Shown here: in pieces, positions 47,401-60,194 of the stretch
How positions within the stretch are numbered: position 1 is the stretch's first letter
Layout of the letters: each line of letters opens with the position of its first letter
Assembly (NCBI GenBank): GCA_029817715.1
Contig: JARUPY010000474.1
Location: 2,480,001 to 2,544,000, forward strand
DNA length: 64,000 nt
Origin: Melastoma dodecandrum
Taxonomy: Eukaryota; Streptophyta; Magnoliopsida; Myrtales; Melastomataceae
Reading direction: 5' to 3'
Notes under the pieces: generated by a model
What the model was told of the DNA's origin: nothing
Seen by the model: the letters and a program-made list of their open reading frames with translations, nothing else
The model's database searches: none
Translations under genes and position numbers: made by a program

Positions 47401-49154
47401 ATTTATATGAATCTTTAAAAAGAGTGAACCAATAAAACTAGGATTGTAGGACTTTAGCCGTCATTCGATCTCCTACCAGGATATATAATGAGAAAGATAG
47501 AAAAACATTAACGTAAATGTTTATAGTTTAGGACAAAGAAAACAAAGATTTCTTCGAGAAAGATATTCTTGTCTCAACAATTTTATTAGTATGACCAATG
47601 CGTTTATGGCGAGTTCTTTCGTCCAATAATGTTACTTGATATTTGTTGTATTTTTTAGGATATGTTATTAAAATCTAAAATTCGTTTTCGAATGGTATAA
47701 ATCAAAATATTGTCATTACCGATATTGATAGAAGAAGAGAATGAAGTGATTGAAGTTCATGCATATGCACAAAGACGTGCTAATATGTCGAAAATATAAA
47801 CTAAACTCAATCATTTTAGTATTTTATTCCGTAGAAAATAATTACAAAAGTATTCATACGGTAAACTCGAGTTTTCATACTCACTTTTAGTCGATATGCT
47901 CTTAAATTTGGATAAATAATTATTTTTTTGTTTTTTAAAGAAGGGGTGCGTAGCATACATTGGCAATCGACAAAAGAGAAGAAAATGGGCCGTCATGATA
48001 TTTTTATTAAAATTTAGCAAGAAAGTGTGTTACTAGTAATTAGAGATATGCCAGCCTTTATAATATACGAGTAAATAAATAGGGAGTGTGACACATATTT
48101 CCTCATCCAGCTCTTTTGCTTCATTTCTCAACCAATTCAATGTGACGATTTATACATAAACATATGAAAGGGTCATGTTTTCTTCGCACATACAAGAAAT
48201 CACAAATCATCACAATAAAAACCATAATAACCACATAAGAAAGCAAAAAGGAAAAAGAAAAATTCAATAATCAACGTTAATTTAAGTATGAGTTTTTCAA
48301 AGAAACTACAAACTGTGATTGGATATTATTACTAGATGGGCGGCGATGAAATCGGTTAACTTATCATTTTCATTGCTCAAATCATCTATATTATTGGAAA
48401 AAGAGGGAGGAGTGTCTTTTGTTTTCTTCTTAATCAAATTACCACTTCACCACAAAGGGATGGACACAATCTCTGAAATTGTAGAAAATAAATCATGATG
48501 GGTTACATAAGAAAACATAGAAATACGATGTAGTTTTATTTTATATTTTGTAGAAAATACCAGAAAGATAACTTTTCGAATAAATCAAATGATTGGAAAG
48601 GTTCTCAAAATTCCAAATTTGAACTCCATTCATTTTCGGTTGCAATTCCTCTCCCTACATGCCCACAAATCCTTAGTTTTCATGACTTTCTATGACTTGG
48701 TACCAATAAACAAATTCAACTCTACACAAGGTTGAAGCTTCCGCCTACGAAGAATAAGAAGTGAATTTATCATGTCCTAGGTATGTATGTGCGCCGGCAT
48801 ACCATGAGTGATTTTTGATGTCTTGTTTGGTGTGTACGAGGAGTGTGGATTCGCTCGCTGTTCTCTGTCATCTTGTTTGTTCTCATAAATCATATCGACA
48901 TCGAACTTGCCGTTAAGTGGATTGATAATACATTGCTTAATTATTCAAGTCAGGGAATTAGAACTTTTATAATATTGTTACAGCATAAATCGTTTTCAAT
49001 GACCTTGGACAATATGTCCATATTCACTAGAAATATCAGGAACCTCACAAGGCAAGACAAGCGTGTTTAAGGGATGACAAAATCGAGAATGCCTTTGAAA
49101 AGATCGAGGGAGACATTAGCATTTATACAGCTGTCACTAACTCTTTAGTCTTCG
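47401..49154. other. AT-rich intergenic, no gene
   Basis: No protein similarity found. The last part is the promoter region of the Gnk2-type gene. Confidence 0.4.
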
Positions 49155-49162
49155 TATTTATA
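49155..49162 (+). promoter_or_regulatory. Probable TATA box of the Gnk2-type gene
   Basis: TATTTATA followed by GGGGC, 53 bp before the ATG at 49215, leaving room for a ~20-25-nt leader. Confidence 0.5.
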
Positions 49163-49214
49163 GGGGCAAAGCTTCAAAGATATAACATCAAATTGTAGTA
49201 TCATAAATCGGGTC

Positions 49215-49991
49215 ATGGATGCACATCACAACATTGTTGTAGCAATCATAAGTGTTGTGATTTGTCTCAATATGAATGCAAATGTGATGGCTTACCCAAA
49301 CATCACATATGTCACTCATTCATGTTTTGGTCACACTGATCCTCAAGGTGATTACCAACAGGCGCTTGATATTGCTATTCCTCGGGCAATTAGGCGAACC
49401 CCAAGATACGGCAACGACTACTACACCTGGGAGATTGTTAGAGATGCTCGAGCATACGCCCGTGGGGTTTGCAACTATAGGATTCCTACACGAGATTGCA
49501 GAACTTGCTTACGGAGGGCGGATAGGAACTTGTATGATCGATGTGGCAATGCACGGAGAGCATATATCAAACTCGGCGATTGTGAGTTGAAGTTCCAAGA
49601 ACGACCTTTTGACAGGTTTGTTTTTGAGAGTTTTGAAATTTTATACCTTCATATATTTATTCATAGTTATTTTAACACATTTTACAAATGTTTTTAGCTA
49701 ACCTTTCTTATGGTTTCAACAAAAACAAATGCCATATTCAAATTCTCATATAATAATATCATATGTTTCACATCTATAGTTAATTTTGTGTAACGAGTAA
49801 ATAACATTCTTTGGACGATTTGAACAAAGTATCTCGATTAGTGTATATATATGTTGTGATATCTTTATTTAGGTTTTACATTCATGTACTCTTCTAAGAA
49901 AGTATTATTTTCTCTAAGGAGACATTCACATTTATGTAATAACATTTTTTGACATATTGCTATCTATTTTATTTGTTGTAGGATTCCTTGA
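49215..49991 (+). CDS. Secreted Gnk2/DUF26 (antifungal-type) small protein, 2 exons
   Basis: Exon 1 is 49215-49615, intron 49616-49981 (GT..AG), exon 2 is 49982-49991. The spliced frame is 411 nt, 136 aa. A hydrophobic signal peptide (about residues 1-26) precedes one Gnk2-homologous (stress-antifung, DUF26) domain. Its six cysteines are at 37, 86, 95, 98, 110 and 123 in the family spacing C..C-x8-C-x2-C-x11-C-x12-C. YARGVCNYRIPTRDCRTCL and AYIKLGDCELKFQERPF are diagnostic. Single-domain members like ginkbilobin-2 are secreted, bind mannose and inhibit fungi; that role here is inference. It lies among retrotransposon debris and has a broken paralogue 8 kb downstream. The intron only adds the last two residues. 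Confidence 0.88.
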
Positions 49992-50999
49992 TATCACCGG
50001 AAAATGCCATCCCTCATTTTAATAAGTGTTCTTCGCCTTGTTGTAATATGAGCTATGCTACCGGTTGTTTTCATCTAGCTACAAACTATGTCGAAATCCA
50101 AGTTTTAGTAAAAATATGAACTATAGTCCATCAGATTGGTCCGGTCTTTCGGGGAAGAATGGGCAACTCCATGCCTCCCTACCATCATTAGTAGAGATGA
50201 ATGATGCATATTGTTGATCATGTTATTTTTTGTGTGTTTTAAGCATGATTTCTTGGTTTAGAAAAGACATGACAGTAGATTGGAAAAGAAAACACAATGG
50301 TAATTGAATTTTAACATTCGTAATTTGGATTTAATATTAGAATGGAATTTGCAATTTATGTTAATAATAATTCCAAACAAGACAAAAGAGAGAAAGACAA
50401 ATACAAACTTATTTAGGTAATTTATTAAAGTAGAAAAGCTTTCCCATGTCCCAAACTTTTAAGTGGAATGTGTTTTCCAACCTTGAGGGAAATGAAATTC
50501 CACGAAGGAATTCATAGAACAAATCTAAGTAATTAAAATATTGTAATATCGTTATGACATGTATGTTTTAGCAAGAACTATCACTTTTAATGAGCTTGGA
50601 CCATTTCTTGATGCTCACGAGGAGGATTCCCGATCTCAGAAACTGCAACATGTTTGTGTATGGATGGACAAATCAAGAATACCTTAGCAAAGACCTCAGT
50701 TTTTTCATTAATTTAATTATTGTTTACACAATTTTTTCATTAAATACAGTTCTTGTTAAATTTGCTCACTTTGATGGTGACAAACAAAATTCCATAAAAT
50801 TTGTTGTTCAAATAATAAATTTAATTTTGAAACATAACTAGCCATGAATTAAAACTGAAATTGAATTAAAAAAAGTAATAAAAAAATAAAAATAATAATA
50901 ATAAATTAGTATTTCGGCCAAAATTACACTTTCTACAACTAATAGAAACCATTAACGAAAAGTTAGGATTATGTGATTTACAAAACCTTGGTTTATAGG
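49992..50999. other. Gene 3' flank, AT-rich
   Basis: Contains the 3' UTR of the Gnk2-type gene. An 83-codon frame at 50590-50841 has no family match. Confidence 0.4.
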
Positions 51000-52350
51000 A
51001 GAACCTGAAATAAATTGCTTTAGACATTACTTGATTTGTTAGTATACTATCTACTACATTCCTGAGAGGTTTCTATACCAGTAGAAGGTTGTTGTAGAAT
51101 CTTAAGGTTTTTCTACACAATCCTCAATAAGTTTGATTAATCGAAGTGTAATAAGGTCTACTCGAAAAACTAAAAGGTATTTGTAGTAGCACAAGGTTGG
51201 TACAGAACCAGGTTTCTGCACTCAAGTATCAATGGTTTGATTAGTCGAAGCGTGACAAGATCTACTTCAAAATCTAAAAGATATTTGTTATAGTAGAAGG
51301 TTGATGTAGAATCATGAAGGTTTCTGCACTGTTAAGTGGTGATTAGCCTAAGCTTAATCTATGTGATCAACTCCAGAACCTAATAACTTATCATATCTAT
51401 AAGAGCGTGGTGCCGAACTTTGGAGGTTTTTGCTAGATGAATTACTACGTCCGTTTTCCTTCTGCTAATGGTTTCTACTGAATGAACGAAGACTGATTAG
51501 TATAGAATGTAAATGAAACATAGAGGTTTATAGTGGTTCAACAAATAGCATATGTTTTCTTTTCACCCTTATAGGATGAATATCACTATCGAACATTATA
51601 GAGACATCACAAGATATAAAGGCTCTTCTACAAGTACAAAAATAATGTTAGAAGGCATAAAACTCTCTTGAAGAAAGTAATGCAGATAACACAAAGGCAT
51701 TTTCACAAACAGTAACCTAAATAAGTTGTGTAGAGAGACTTGTCACTAACTCTAGAAATTCTATGGTTGAGGTTTTGTATTACAAACAATAAGTAGCTCC
51801 ACAATTTCTCTGGTTGGGTTTTTGCACTACGAATAATGACTAACTCCATATGCTCTATGGTTGAGGTTCTACACTACGAATAGGGACTAACTCCACAAGT
51901 CATGTGGTTGAGTGTCGGATGGTTCACTAAGGCAGCGTCATGCTTGCTCGACTCCTCAGCAAGAGTGTTGCTCATGGCCTCGCCTCTTGCTCCACGAAAT
52001 ACTACGAACAATAACTAACTCTAGGAGGCCCCTTGGTTGGGTGTCAGACATTTCCCTCCGACAATTCTCTATCTACTAAGCATCTCATTGAGACTTATGT
52101 ACAAAACAACATGCCGATAATGGAACGTGTTGATGTTAGTATCATCTTGTGTTGCTCCCGAGATGGCTCTTCTCTTGCACAATGCTTGCCAACACATATA
52201 CACCCCGACTTATGTCACGTTTGATGCACGTCTGTCACGCCTCCTGCAGTGCTGTTAAGTCCCTGAAGCCTTTGAATACCTAACACTCCTTGTCCCCATG
52301 ACATCAACCTTCTATAGCTGGGATGCTCAACATTAACCTAACTCTCACTC
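51000..52350 (-). repeat. Copia-type LTR-like block B with two tandem arrays
   Basis: A ~115-bp unit (AGAAGGTTG.TGTAGAATC..TTTCTxCAC..TTxGATTAxTCGAAGxGTxA..AGxTCTACT) is repeated three times at 51080-51400. A ~55-bp unit (CTAACTC..CTATGGTTGAGGTTxTGxACTACGAATA) is repeated about five times at 51735-52050. Between them GGTTTATAGTGGTTCAAC..CACCCTTATAGGATG matches, inverted, 59650-59720. It is an inverted partial copy of block 58146-60194 and could be the 3' LTR of the minus-strand copia at 55.0-56.8 kb. Confidence 0.55.
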
Positions 52351-54259
52351 ACAAAAATACAACTCAAGAGTTCCTCATAATGTTTTATTTTTGTTTCATA
52401 TTCTTTTGCTAATAAAAATCCTAAAGCTTATAAAATTACAAGAAAACGTACATACAAAAAGTTAACTGATGTTGCAAAATTATATAAAATGAGTAACATA
52501 ATGTCGTCAAATAATAAGTGTCTTCATTGTGTGAGACATGCTTCGTATTAATTAGGACCAACCATGCTTAATGTCATGATTGCGTTTACAATCCTTAGAG
52601 ATAGGCCTGACAAAAAGTTTTGACCAACATTCTTTGTTAGCTTTCTACATACAATCGCACTTTGGTCGAGTGGACGTAATCAAGTACAAGAAAAAAGATA
52701 GATTGATCGCTATTCCTCCCAAGTCCATCTACAAAAAGATACTTTCCATATTGAGATTGAGTTGTCCCCTTAATGAGAGTGGCTTGACTCTCTTGGAAAT
52801 AAATCATCAATCAAATTATTCTAAGTCACTATGATTTGTGTAATATACAAAAGAATTTCCCAATTAATCAAATATTTAATCAAGTAATTTATGATAATGG
52901 AACGAAATCAAGCATACCGGTGTATGTTAATCTTCTGCAAGGAGCTTAATTTATACATAGTAGAAAATTACCTTTTATTTAATCATCATCAAAACCATAC
53001 TAACAAATTCTTGAAAATATTTAGGTAGTGATGATTGAAACTAATAAAGACAATTTCAGGGATAAAGTTGGATAGTGGACTTTTTTTATTTAAATAAAAT
53101 TGAATTTGATATTATTTATTGATATTTAACCATTTAAGTTATCTTTTCCATGTATTGTATTCTCGTTTAGTGTTCAACTAAACATACAACTCGCATCTTC
53201 TCCAAATAAAATATTTTATGGGCAAGTACAATATTGTAATACAAGTGCAAAATAGTTTCTTCTTGTGCTTAAATGAAAATAAATATATACCTATATTCAA
53301 TATAAACATAAAAAGTTAAAAAACTACAATTTCAAATATTTATATATAGTAACTTATGTATACTAAAAATATACATAATTTAATTTTACTTATGTCCATC
53401 AACTAGGAATCTCCTCATAATAACCAAACACCAAGTAGTTGTGATAAATATTTTAAACATTATTTTGACAATAAAAAATTAGTCATCAATTAAATTATAC
53501 TGTGACAAAATGTCTCGTATTTATGATGAGAATCTGTCATATACAAAATGCAATTTTTCCCTAATGTTAAAACGATTTTGAGAATCAATAAGAATAAAAT
53601 GATGAAGAGTATCCACATGAAAGAATTAAAATTCTTCCTCAGGTTGTGTGGTATCCAACTATGAAATATTGATAATTAACAAATTGTCGTGTTGGTCCCG
53701 ATCAATAACTAGGAAATTTTAAATACATAATTTTTTTCATTAATGTAAAAAGAGAAAAAAAAAACTTTTAAAACTACGTCCACAGTGAAGAAGTGTCTGT
53801 AGAGATTGAGCGTAGTTCTCCTTTATCCTTTGATAACATAGAAACCACAAATTGAGGATACCCAACTTCCCAATGGCCTGTTGAGTAGTATAAAGAAAGG
53901 ATTAAACCAGATAAGAGAAAGGAAATATTTTTCTTTTTCTATTTTTTGTTTTAAATGTTTGGGATTATATGTGAAAAGATTGGATATTAAAGGGCATGGT
54001 GCAAAGAGAACGTGATGCTCTATATTGCCGACAATCTTCTGCAGAATAATCAAACCTTCTTCAGAGTTACTTCATCTACTAAGGTTGGATATTGAGTGGA
54101 GTATTTGTGTTTTACTATGAAATGCCATTCTCGTACTGAATCCCTCTTTATCTAGAATGGATACACACTCTTTTATTTATATGAAAGAGCAGAACAATCT
54201 AGTCTAGACTACAAAAGGTGTCATAATATGCTTAACCTATCACATAGGAAATAAGATCT
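52351..54259. other. AT-rich, no gene recognised
   Basis: No coding similarity on either strand. A few short frames (for example 52580-52834) look random. It lies between copia remnants and may be decayed element interior. Confidence 0.35.
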
Positions 54260-54672
54260 TATTAAATGCATACATTCATAAGGTGGTTCATGCATCAATC
54301 TTCAAGGAGGGTTCATGAATATTTATTCCTTATTTGGTCAACCTTCTTAAATATTTTTGGAATCACAACGCAACAAATGAGACAACAAGATAAGTTGTCT
54401 GGCTCAGAAGGTTACTCCTTAAGCTACAACAAAAGGTGGACGAGCCTATAACAATCTTCTGTGACAACAAATCTGCAATTGTGATGACCAAGAAGCCAAT
54501 CTTTCATGCAAGGTCGAGGCTGATAGTGCTTCATCATCATTTCATTAGAGAGATGGTTTCACATTCTCCTAGAGTTCATTAGGAATAAGATCAAACTGCT
54601 AATGTTCTGACTAAGATGATGTCTTTCGAGAAGTTCGAGACTCTTAAAGACTTTGTGGAGATCACAAATTAG
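54260..54672 (+). pseudogene. Ty1/copia RNase H end (plus strand)
   Basis: The copia RNase H C-terminal signature ITIFCDNKSAIVMTKKPIFHARSRLI..HHFIREMV lies at 54445-54560, followed after a break by ANVLTKMMSFEKFETLKDF and the stop TAG at 54670. The stop is followed directly by a purine tract and an LTR. Upstream pol is missing or unrecognisable. Confidence 0.8.
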
Positions 54673-54679
54673 AAGGGGA

Positions 54680-54969
54680 TGTTGAAAAATGTAATTGTAC
54701 TCAACTTCTACATATAAGAGAGCAATAATGTTTTGCTTCTTTGAACTCCATGAAATAAGCTTTTTTTCCTATATATAGCAAGTATCAATATGTGCTTATG
54801 CGATCATCCAAGCTTTTTCCCCAATTACTGTCAACATGATCCATCAGATCAATATTTTATCTTTTTGTATACTTTAGTCCAACTTTTGTGTGCGTTTGAG
54901 GTGGCATAATACCCTTTTCTATTGTAATGAAATGAGTTCTATTGAGGTTGCTCATGAATCTTGACAACA
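54680..54969 (+). repeat. 3' LTR of the plus-strand copia element
   Basis: A 290-bp block starting TGTTG and ending CAACA, preceded by the polypurine tract AGAAGGGGA (54671-54679). It has a TATATATAG box near 54772. Inverted TGTTG/CAACA ends are canonical for an LTR. The 5' LTR was not found in the window. Confidence 0.7.
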
Positions 54970-55049
54970 GGCGTGAGTATGAGTGAGATAGATAAGAGAA
55001 CCAACAAGGCTTCTATCTTCGACTCAAAGCCTTCTACATAATTTCTTTC

Positions 55050-56760
55050 TATAACTTTTTATTAAGTGAAATTAGAGTAGAAATTGGATTTGCATTCTTC
55101 ATACGAGACATCTTAAAAAATTGTTGTGTACATCTTTTGAGAAATGAAAATCTCTCATTTATTCTACTTCACTTCAAATATGAGAAAATATTTCATCAAA
55201 TGAAGATATGTCGTCTTGAGCTCTTCTATCATGGCTTATTTGAACTTATGTTGGTGTTGGTGTATATCAAATCATCCACATAGAGACATGCTATTAGAAA
55301 ATCGATACCAACCTTTTTTATGTATAGCAAATGTTCCACCGAGCTTTTTAGAGAATCCGTTCTTATATAGGTAGGAATCAATTATACAATTTCATGCTCT
55401 TGGTGCTTGCTTCAGACCATATGGAGCCTTATGAAGTCTGTAGAGTTTGTCGTATGTGCTTTTCATCATGATCCTTATGGTTGCTCAACATATACTTTTT
55501 CTTCTAGTACTCTATTCGGAAATGTTAACTCGACATCAAGCTTAAATACATTAAGCTTTTTATATGATACAATGGCTAGAACAGCATGGATAATCTCCAT
55601 CCTTGCTACATGAGCAAAGGTTTCTGGAAAATCGACATATAAAACATGGACTTCCAAAGGCATGAAAATAGAAAATATTCGGTATTTCCCCTTATATAGT
55701 TGATAGGGAGTTTTCTCTCATTTGAGTCATAGTAGTACCGTATAAGAAATATAGCACGTTGTATTAACAGCTTCTGTTCAAAGGTTTTGTGGAACATTGC
55801 TCTCACAAATGATGGTTCTTGTCGTGCCTGTAAGAGTTCATTTTTTCCTTTCTGCTACTCCATTCTGTTGAGGAGATCGATACTATGTTCATCACAGAAG
55901 GTAGTAAAATCATGGTTTTCAAACTCTGTACCATGATCCGTTCGTATAGCTCTTTCACAGAAGATCTATTTTCATTCTATAATTGCCTAGCAAGCTTTAT
56001 GAAATATTCAAAGGCATAGCTTTTATGAGTCAAAAACTTGACCCAGGTGTATCTACAGTAGTCATCCACTAATACTAGATAATATCTTCTACCACCAATA
56101 CTTTGAACTCTTGTAGGACAAAATAGATCCATATGTAGAAGTTTCAAGGGTTGAGTAGTAGAAATCTCATTCTTAGACTTGAATGAAGATTTAGTTTGCT
56201 TACCAAGTAAAGAAGCTTAATAGAAGTTGTCTTGCTCGAATTTGATATAAGGCAAGCCTTTTACCAATTATTTTCTAGCAAGCTTGGATAGCAATTGAAG
56301 GTTGGAATGTCTTAACCTTCTATGTCAAAATGAGTTTCGTCTTTAACAGACAAAAGACAGCTTTTTTAGCACCGAAGCTCTCATGTGTTAATGTGTAGAT
56401 GTTCATTTTTCGACTTCCAATGAAGGAACTTTATTGTTTAGGATACCATAATATTTATCTTGATCAAAGTTTATAGTATAGCCTTTGTCATAAAGCTGGT
56501 TAATGCTTAGCAGGTTATGTTTCAGTTCTGTTACCAACAGAACCTCTTGTATAACCATAGAATCACGACTTCCAATAGTTCCTGTTCAGATGACAGAGCC
56601 TTTTCTATTTTCACCGAATTTAACAGAACCTCCGTTCTGTAAAATCAGCTTAGAAAATTTGGATGGATCTCCGGTCATGTGTCTTGAGCAGCCACTGTCC
56701 ATATACCATTCACTTTCTGTAGCATCTGTTCGAAGACATAACTGACTTTTTTATAGAGTT
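55050..56760 (-). pseudogene. Ty1/copia pol relic (minus strand): protease, integrase, RT
   Basis: From high to low coordinate on the minus strand. Protease DSGCSRHMTG (about 56700) with LKHNLLSINQL (near 56500). Integrase with MDLFCPTRVQSIGG.., YYLVLVDDYCRYTWVKF (near 56060) and RTDHGTEFENHDFTTFCDEHSI (near 55930). RT with ETFAHVARMEIIHAVLAIVSYKKLNVFKLDV..VLEEKVYVEQP (55475-55625) and LYVDDLIYT (near 55260), then a YFLIFEVK..IFISQK-like end to 55050. The PR-INT-RT order is diagnostic of Ty1/copia. Stops and shifts are spread throughout. RNase H is missing; the plus-strand copia LTR ends about 80 bp below. Confidence 0.85.
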
Positions 56761-56929
56761 TTGAGTTTCTGTGTGAGTAGTTATGCACATTAGTGCTTGA
56801 TCTTCCTCATCATCAGAATCCCCAAGCAATCATAACTTTCTTGGGTTTCGTTTGTATAGAAGATTTTTCTTGAAAAGTTTATTTGAAAGTGTTTTCTAAA
56901 TAACGTAATTCTTTGTAGAAGTTTAGACA

Positions 56930-57300
56930 GAAACTGCAAAAAATAACAAAATAGTTTCCTTGATTAGGAAAAATATTTTATTTTTGACTTTCAAACATTT
57001 GTCTCACTAGATAAGTATTTACTATTAATTCAAATAATATTCCAAAGAATATTCCTCATTTGAATTAATAAAATAATTGAGATAATCAACAATTAATTAA
57101 TTATTAAAATATCTAATTATGTAAATATTTTCTAATCACGTCATTTGATCTGAAATGATCATTGGAGGAAGTAGAAAATATTCTCATGATATTTTTCCTT
57201 TATTAAGAAGCATATTAGCGTTATAGGATGTTACAAATTCTGTAAAGTCATTCAGGTCAAACATGTTGTGTGACACATCATCAAAACTATATCAACAAGA
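56930..57300 (-). repeat. Copia-type LTR-like block C
   Basis: A diverged copy of 45230-45525. On the minus strand it starts TGTTGATATAGTTTTGATGATGTGTCAC at ~57296. It lies between the copia protease (ends 56760) and the Gnk2 pseudogene. There is too little room for a gag, so the element to its left has an internal deletion or the LTR belongs to another copy. Confidence 0.45.
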
Positions 57301-57371
57301 TGAATGTCATTAACTCTAACCCTATATGTAATTAAGGCACGATTTTGAGAAAGCACATAGTATATCAATTC

Positions 57372-57960
57372 ATGGATTTAAGCAATAAAGTCATTGAAGC
57401 GATCACTGTCATCGTTATATGTCTCAAGATGAATGAGAAGGTAATTGTTGACTCGAATACTCGCTACGTAACTCATCATTGTAATGGTAACACTGATCCT
57501 CCGGGGAATTACCAAGAAGCTATTGATATTGTTATTCCTCAGGTCATTGAAAACACTTCAAGGTTCGGCTATGACTATTACACGTGGGATATAGTAGGAA
57601 ATGAGAGTGCATATGCGCGTGGCATTTCAATCACAAGATCTATCCCGACGATTGCAGGATTTGCTTAAGAAAGGCGGACAAGGAAGTGTACGATCGTTGC
57701 CACTACCCCGAGAGAGCCTATATGGAACTTGTCGAAATTCTAAAATTTTGTTATTTGCAATTCATAGAGTTTTGGTTGTTTTTATGCATAAACTTTTACC
57801 AACCCTTCGATAGATTATTTATAATTGGGATTGTATAATTCTCACACCTAATAAGATATGAATATGAAGCATGTATGTATTTGACGAAATTTTCCCAATG
57901 ATTTATTATTTGTAGGATGCAGTGATCTCTCCAAATGAAGAATGTTGCTTTGCCTTTGAA
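57372..57960 (+). pseudogene. Gnk2/DUF26 paralogue, frameshifted
   Basis: The N-terminal 85 residues align with the gene at 49215 (signal peptide, RYVTHHCNGNTDPPGNYQEAIDIVIPQVI, GYDYYTWDIVGNESAYARG). A one-base loss near 57627 then shifts the frame at the codon of the second domain cysteine. The remainder (DCRICLRKADKEVYDRC, then AYMEL) continues in another frame. The last cysteine region is disrupted by extra sequence (57735-57795), although a PFDR-like end and an exon-2-like acceptor (TTTGTAG at 57914) remain. A dead tandem-type duplicate. Confidence 0.8.
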
Positions 57961-58145
57961 TAAACGATTTCTTTCGTAAGCAGAAAAAGTTTTCCTTTTT
58001 GCTTTTTCTTGATCGAAGACATTCGATATCAGTTGAGATATAATTCTTGGCATAAACATTGTATCAACTATAAATTATTTTCATGTATGGATGATTGTGC
58101 CGGTTATCCATTCACCAAATGGTCCGCCTTATATACATAAAAGTT

Positions 58146-60194
58146 GTTAGAATGGTTTTGATGATGTCATACAGAAGGTAAGCTTCTGCTATGTAGAAGA
58201 TAAGCTTCTACTACTCTGCAGAAGGTTAACCTACAGGGACAGTCTGATTCATATCTTCTGTCACCTAATCATTACCATAAATATCTAAATTAATCATCTG
58301 ATTATTTAAGTATGTTCATATGTACTTTATATTAATTAAAATTATTATAAATCATTTTAGTTACGATTTATTTTTATGTGAGCTGATCTACTCTCTTTAA
58401 GGGAAGAAATCACTCTATATATGGAAAGTAGTGATGCAAGATTCTGCTGATTGATCTGGAACTATCAAGGGTCAATTAGTCCTTCTCTTGCATCTAAACA
58501 AGTCCATATTCTTTATGAATCATGGCAAAGGACAACCCATATGAATATGGATGCTTTCCACACGTGTCTGTATCTAGAAGGTCTGCCAATCAATTTTTGA
58601 AAACCAAGTTTATCTAATTTCCATTTGCAGAAGCCTAATTGATCTTATCTGTTTGAATATTTTACAAGCCCTATCCCTTAATATCGTGAACACAATCATG
58701 ACCAGATGACGTGACTGATCATCAAGTGATATGGAGCATCCTTCCCAACAAGTGAATGTTTTATTTGGCTGATATTTTGTTTCCATATTTTGCAGAGACT
58801 TCCGTTAGCCACTGTACTTTCTATAAATATGTCATTTGTAGTTTGTATAAGATCAATTGTTAGATAAAACAGTGGAGAACTTACATGTAGAGTGAGTGTA
58901 TTGTAATCTGAGAGACTTGTGAGTTTTCGTTCTCTTTAGGGTTGAGCATTCAGTTGCAGAAGGCCGGTGCCTAGGGTACAAGTTAGACCGGACGTGAGTG
59001 AGGCTGCGAAGGATCTGGCTGCACTGTGGCGTGGCGGATGTTCATCAGGCTTAGGGAGAAGTCGGGGTGTATACGTGCCAGGGCAGTGAGCATAAGAAGG
59101 GCCGCGTGTAGGAGATTTACAATGAGGCACTCACATTTTTGTTTCTGAAGAACGGAAGTACCTGCTGCAGGCATTGGAGAAGCCCCACGGGTGTTGTCTG
59201 CTTTTGGAAGTCTTGGTGAGGAGTCAAGCATCGGGGAACAGGAGCCAAGCAGGTCGTGGAACCGCCGGAGGGAAAATTCACCATCAGATAGAGGGGTCGT
59301 CTGCCTGCGTAGGGCCGCTATGTACTTGCGTGGAGGCTGCCACGTTCTATAGAACCCCAACCACAGGGATTGTGGAGTTGGTCACTATATTCAGTGCAGA
59401 ACCTCAACCAGAGAGTTTCTGGAATTAGTCACATATCTATGTGCACGACCCCAAGGGTTACTGATCATAACCCATTGGGTTTCTATGAGTAGAAAAGCCG
59501 AAGAGCTATCTGCATCACTTTCTACACTATAGATGTGTCCTAGTACCTTCTATTAGTACATCCTTTGTGGAAAAATCGAAGGGCTATCTACAATACCCTC
59601 TGCAGGAGTGTTTTATTTCTTCTGTCAGTCTTGTATTCGCTATAAGTGTTCAACAGTGAATTCCATCCTATATGGGTGAAGAGTGGAGTAGGTAATTGCC
59701 GAACCACTATAAACCTTCCTTGTTTCATTTACTTTCTGCAAAAACGGAAAAACACATTAACAGACACAACGTAAATATTTGAGCGGAGACTTCAAAGGTC
59801 ATGCATCAAACATTGTACGCTACAGAAACCAATCAAGTTCTGGAGTTGTTTTCCAACGATCTAGTTTTTGCAGATTATTTCCTGGTAGTGCATAAACCTA
59901 CAAGATTCTGTGACAACCTTTTGTTGCTACAAGTATCTTTCAGATTTTGGAGTAGACATTGTTGACCACATTTAAGGTGGTCAGATCTGTAGAACCTTGA
60001 TAGTAGAAGCATCAACCTTCTGCTACTACAAAAACCTTCTCAGGATTGCATAATCATATCTTAGATAAGACTATGGCTAGTCATTCTCTCATTAAGCAGT
60101 TCCCTTATGTACAAAACCCTTGTTGTGTACAAGGGTTCTGTAACCTTCTACTGATGGGTTCTATTATATGTAAAAAGGCTAAAAAGGCTATTAC
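58146..60194 (+). repeat. Copia-type LTR-like block D, about 2 kb
   Basis: Starts TGTTAGAATGGTTTTGATGATGTC and ends near CTATTACA, followed by TTCACCCCCTCTTACTG, a pattern often seen right after plant copia LTRs. 59330-60030 is the inverted partner of 51080-52050 (block B), with the same 55-bp and 115-bp repeat units. A more GC-rich part lies at 58960-59340. No element body follows on the right, so it is a solo or truncated LTR. Confidence 0.5.

Noticed and set aside
57796..58059. 87-codon minus-strand ORF
   Set aside because: Covers the decayed 3' end of the Gnk2 pseudogene on the opposite strand; no domain.
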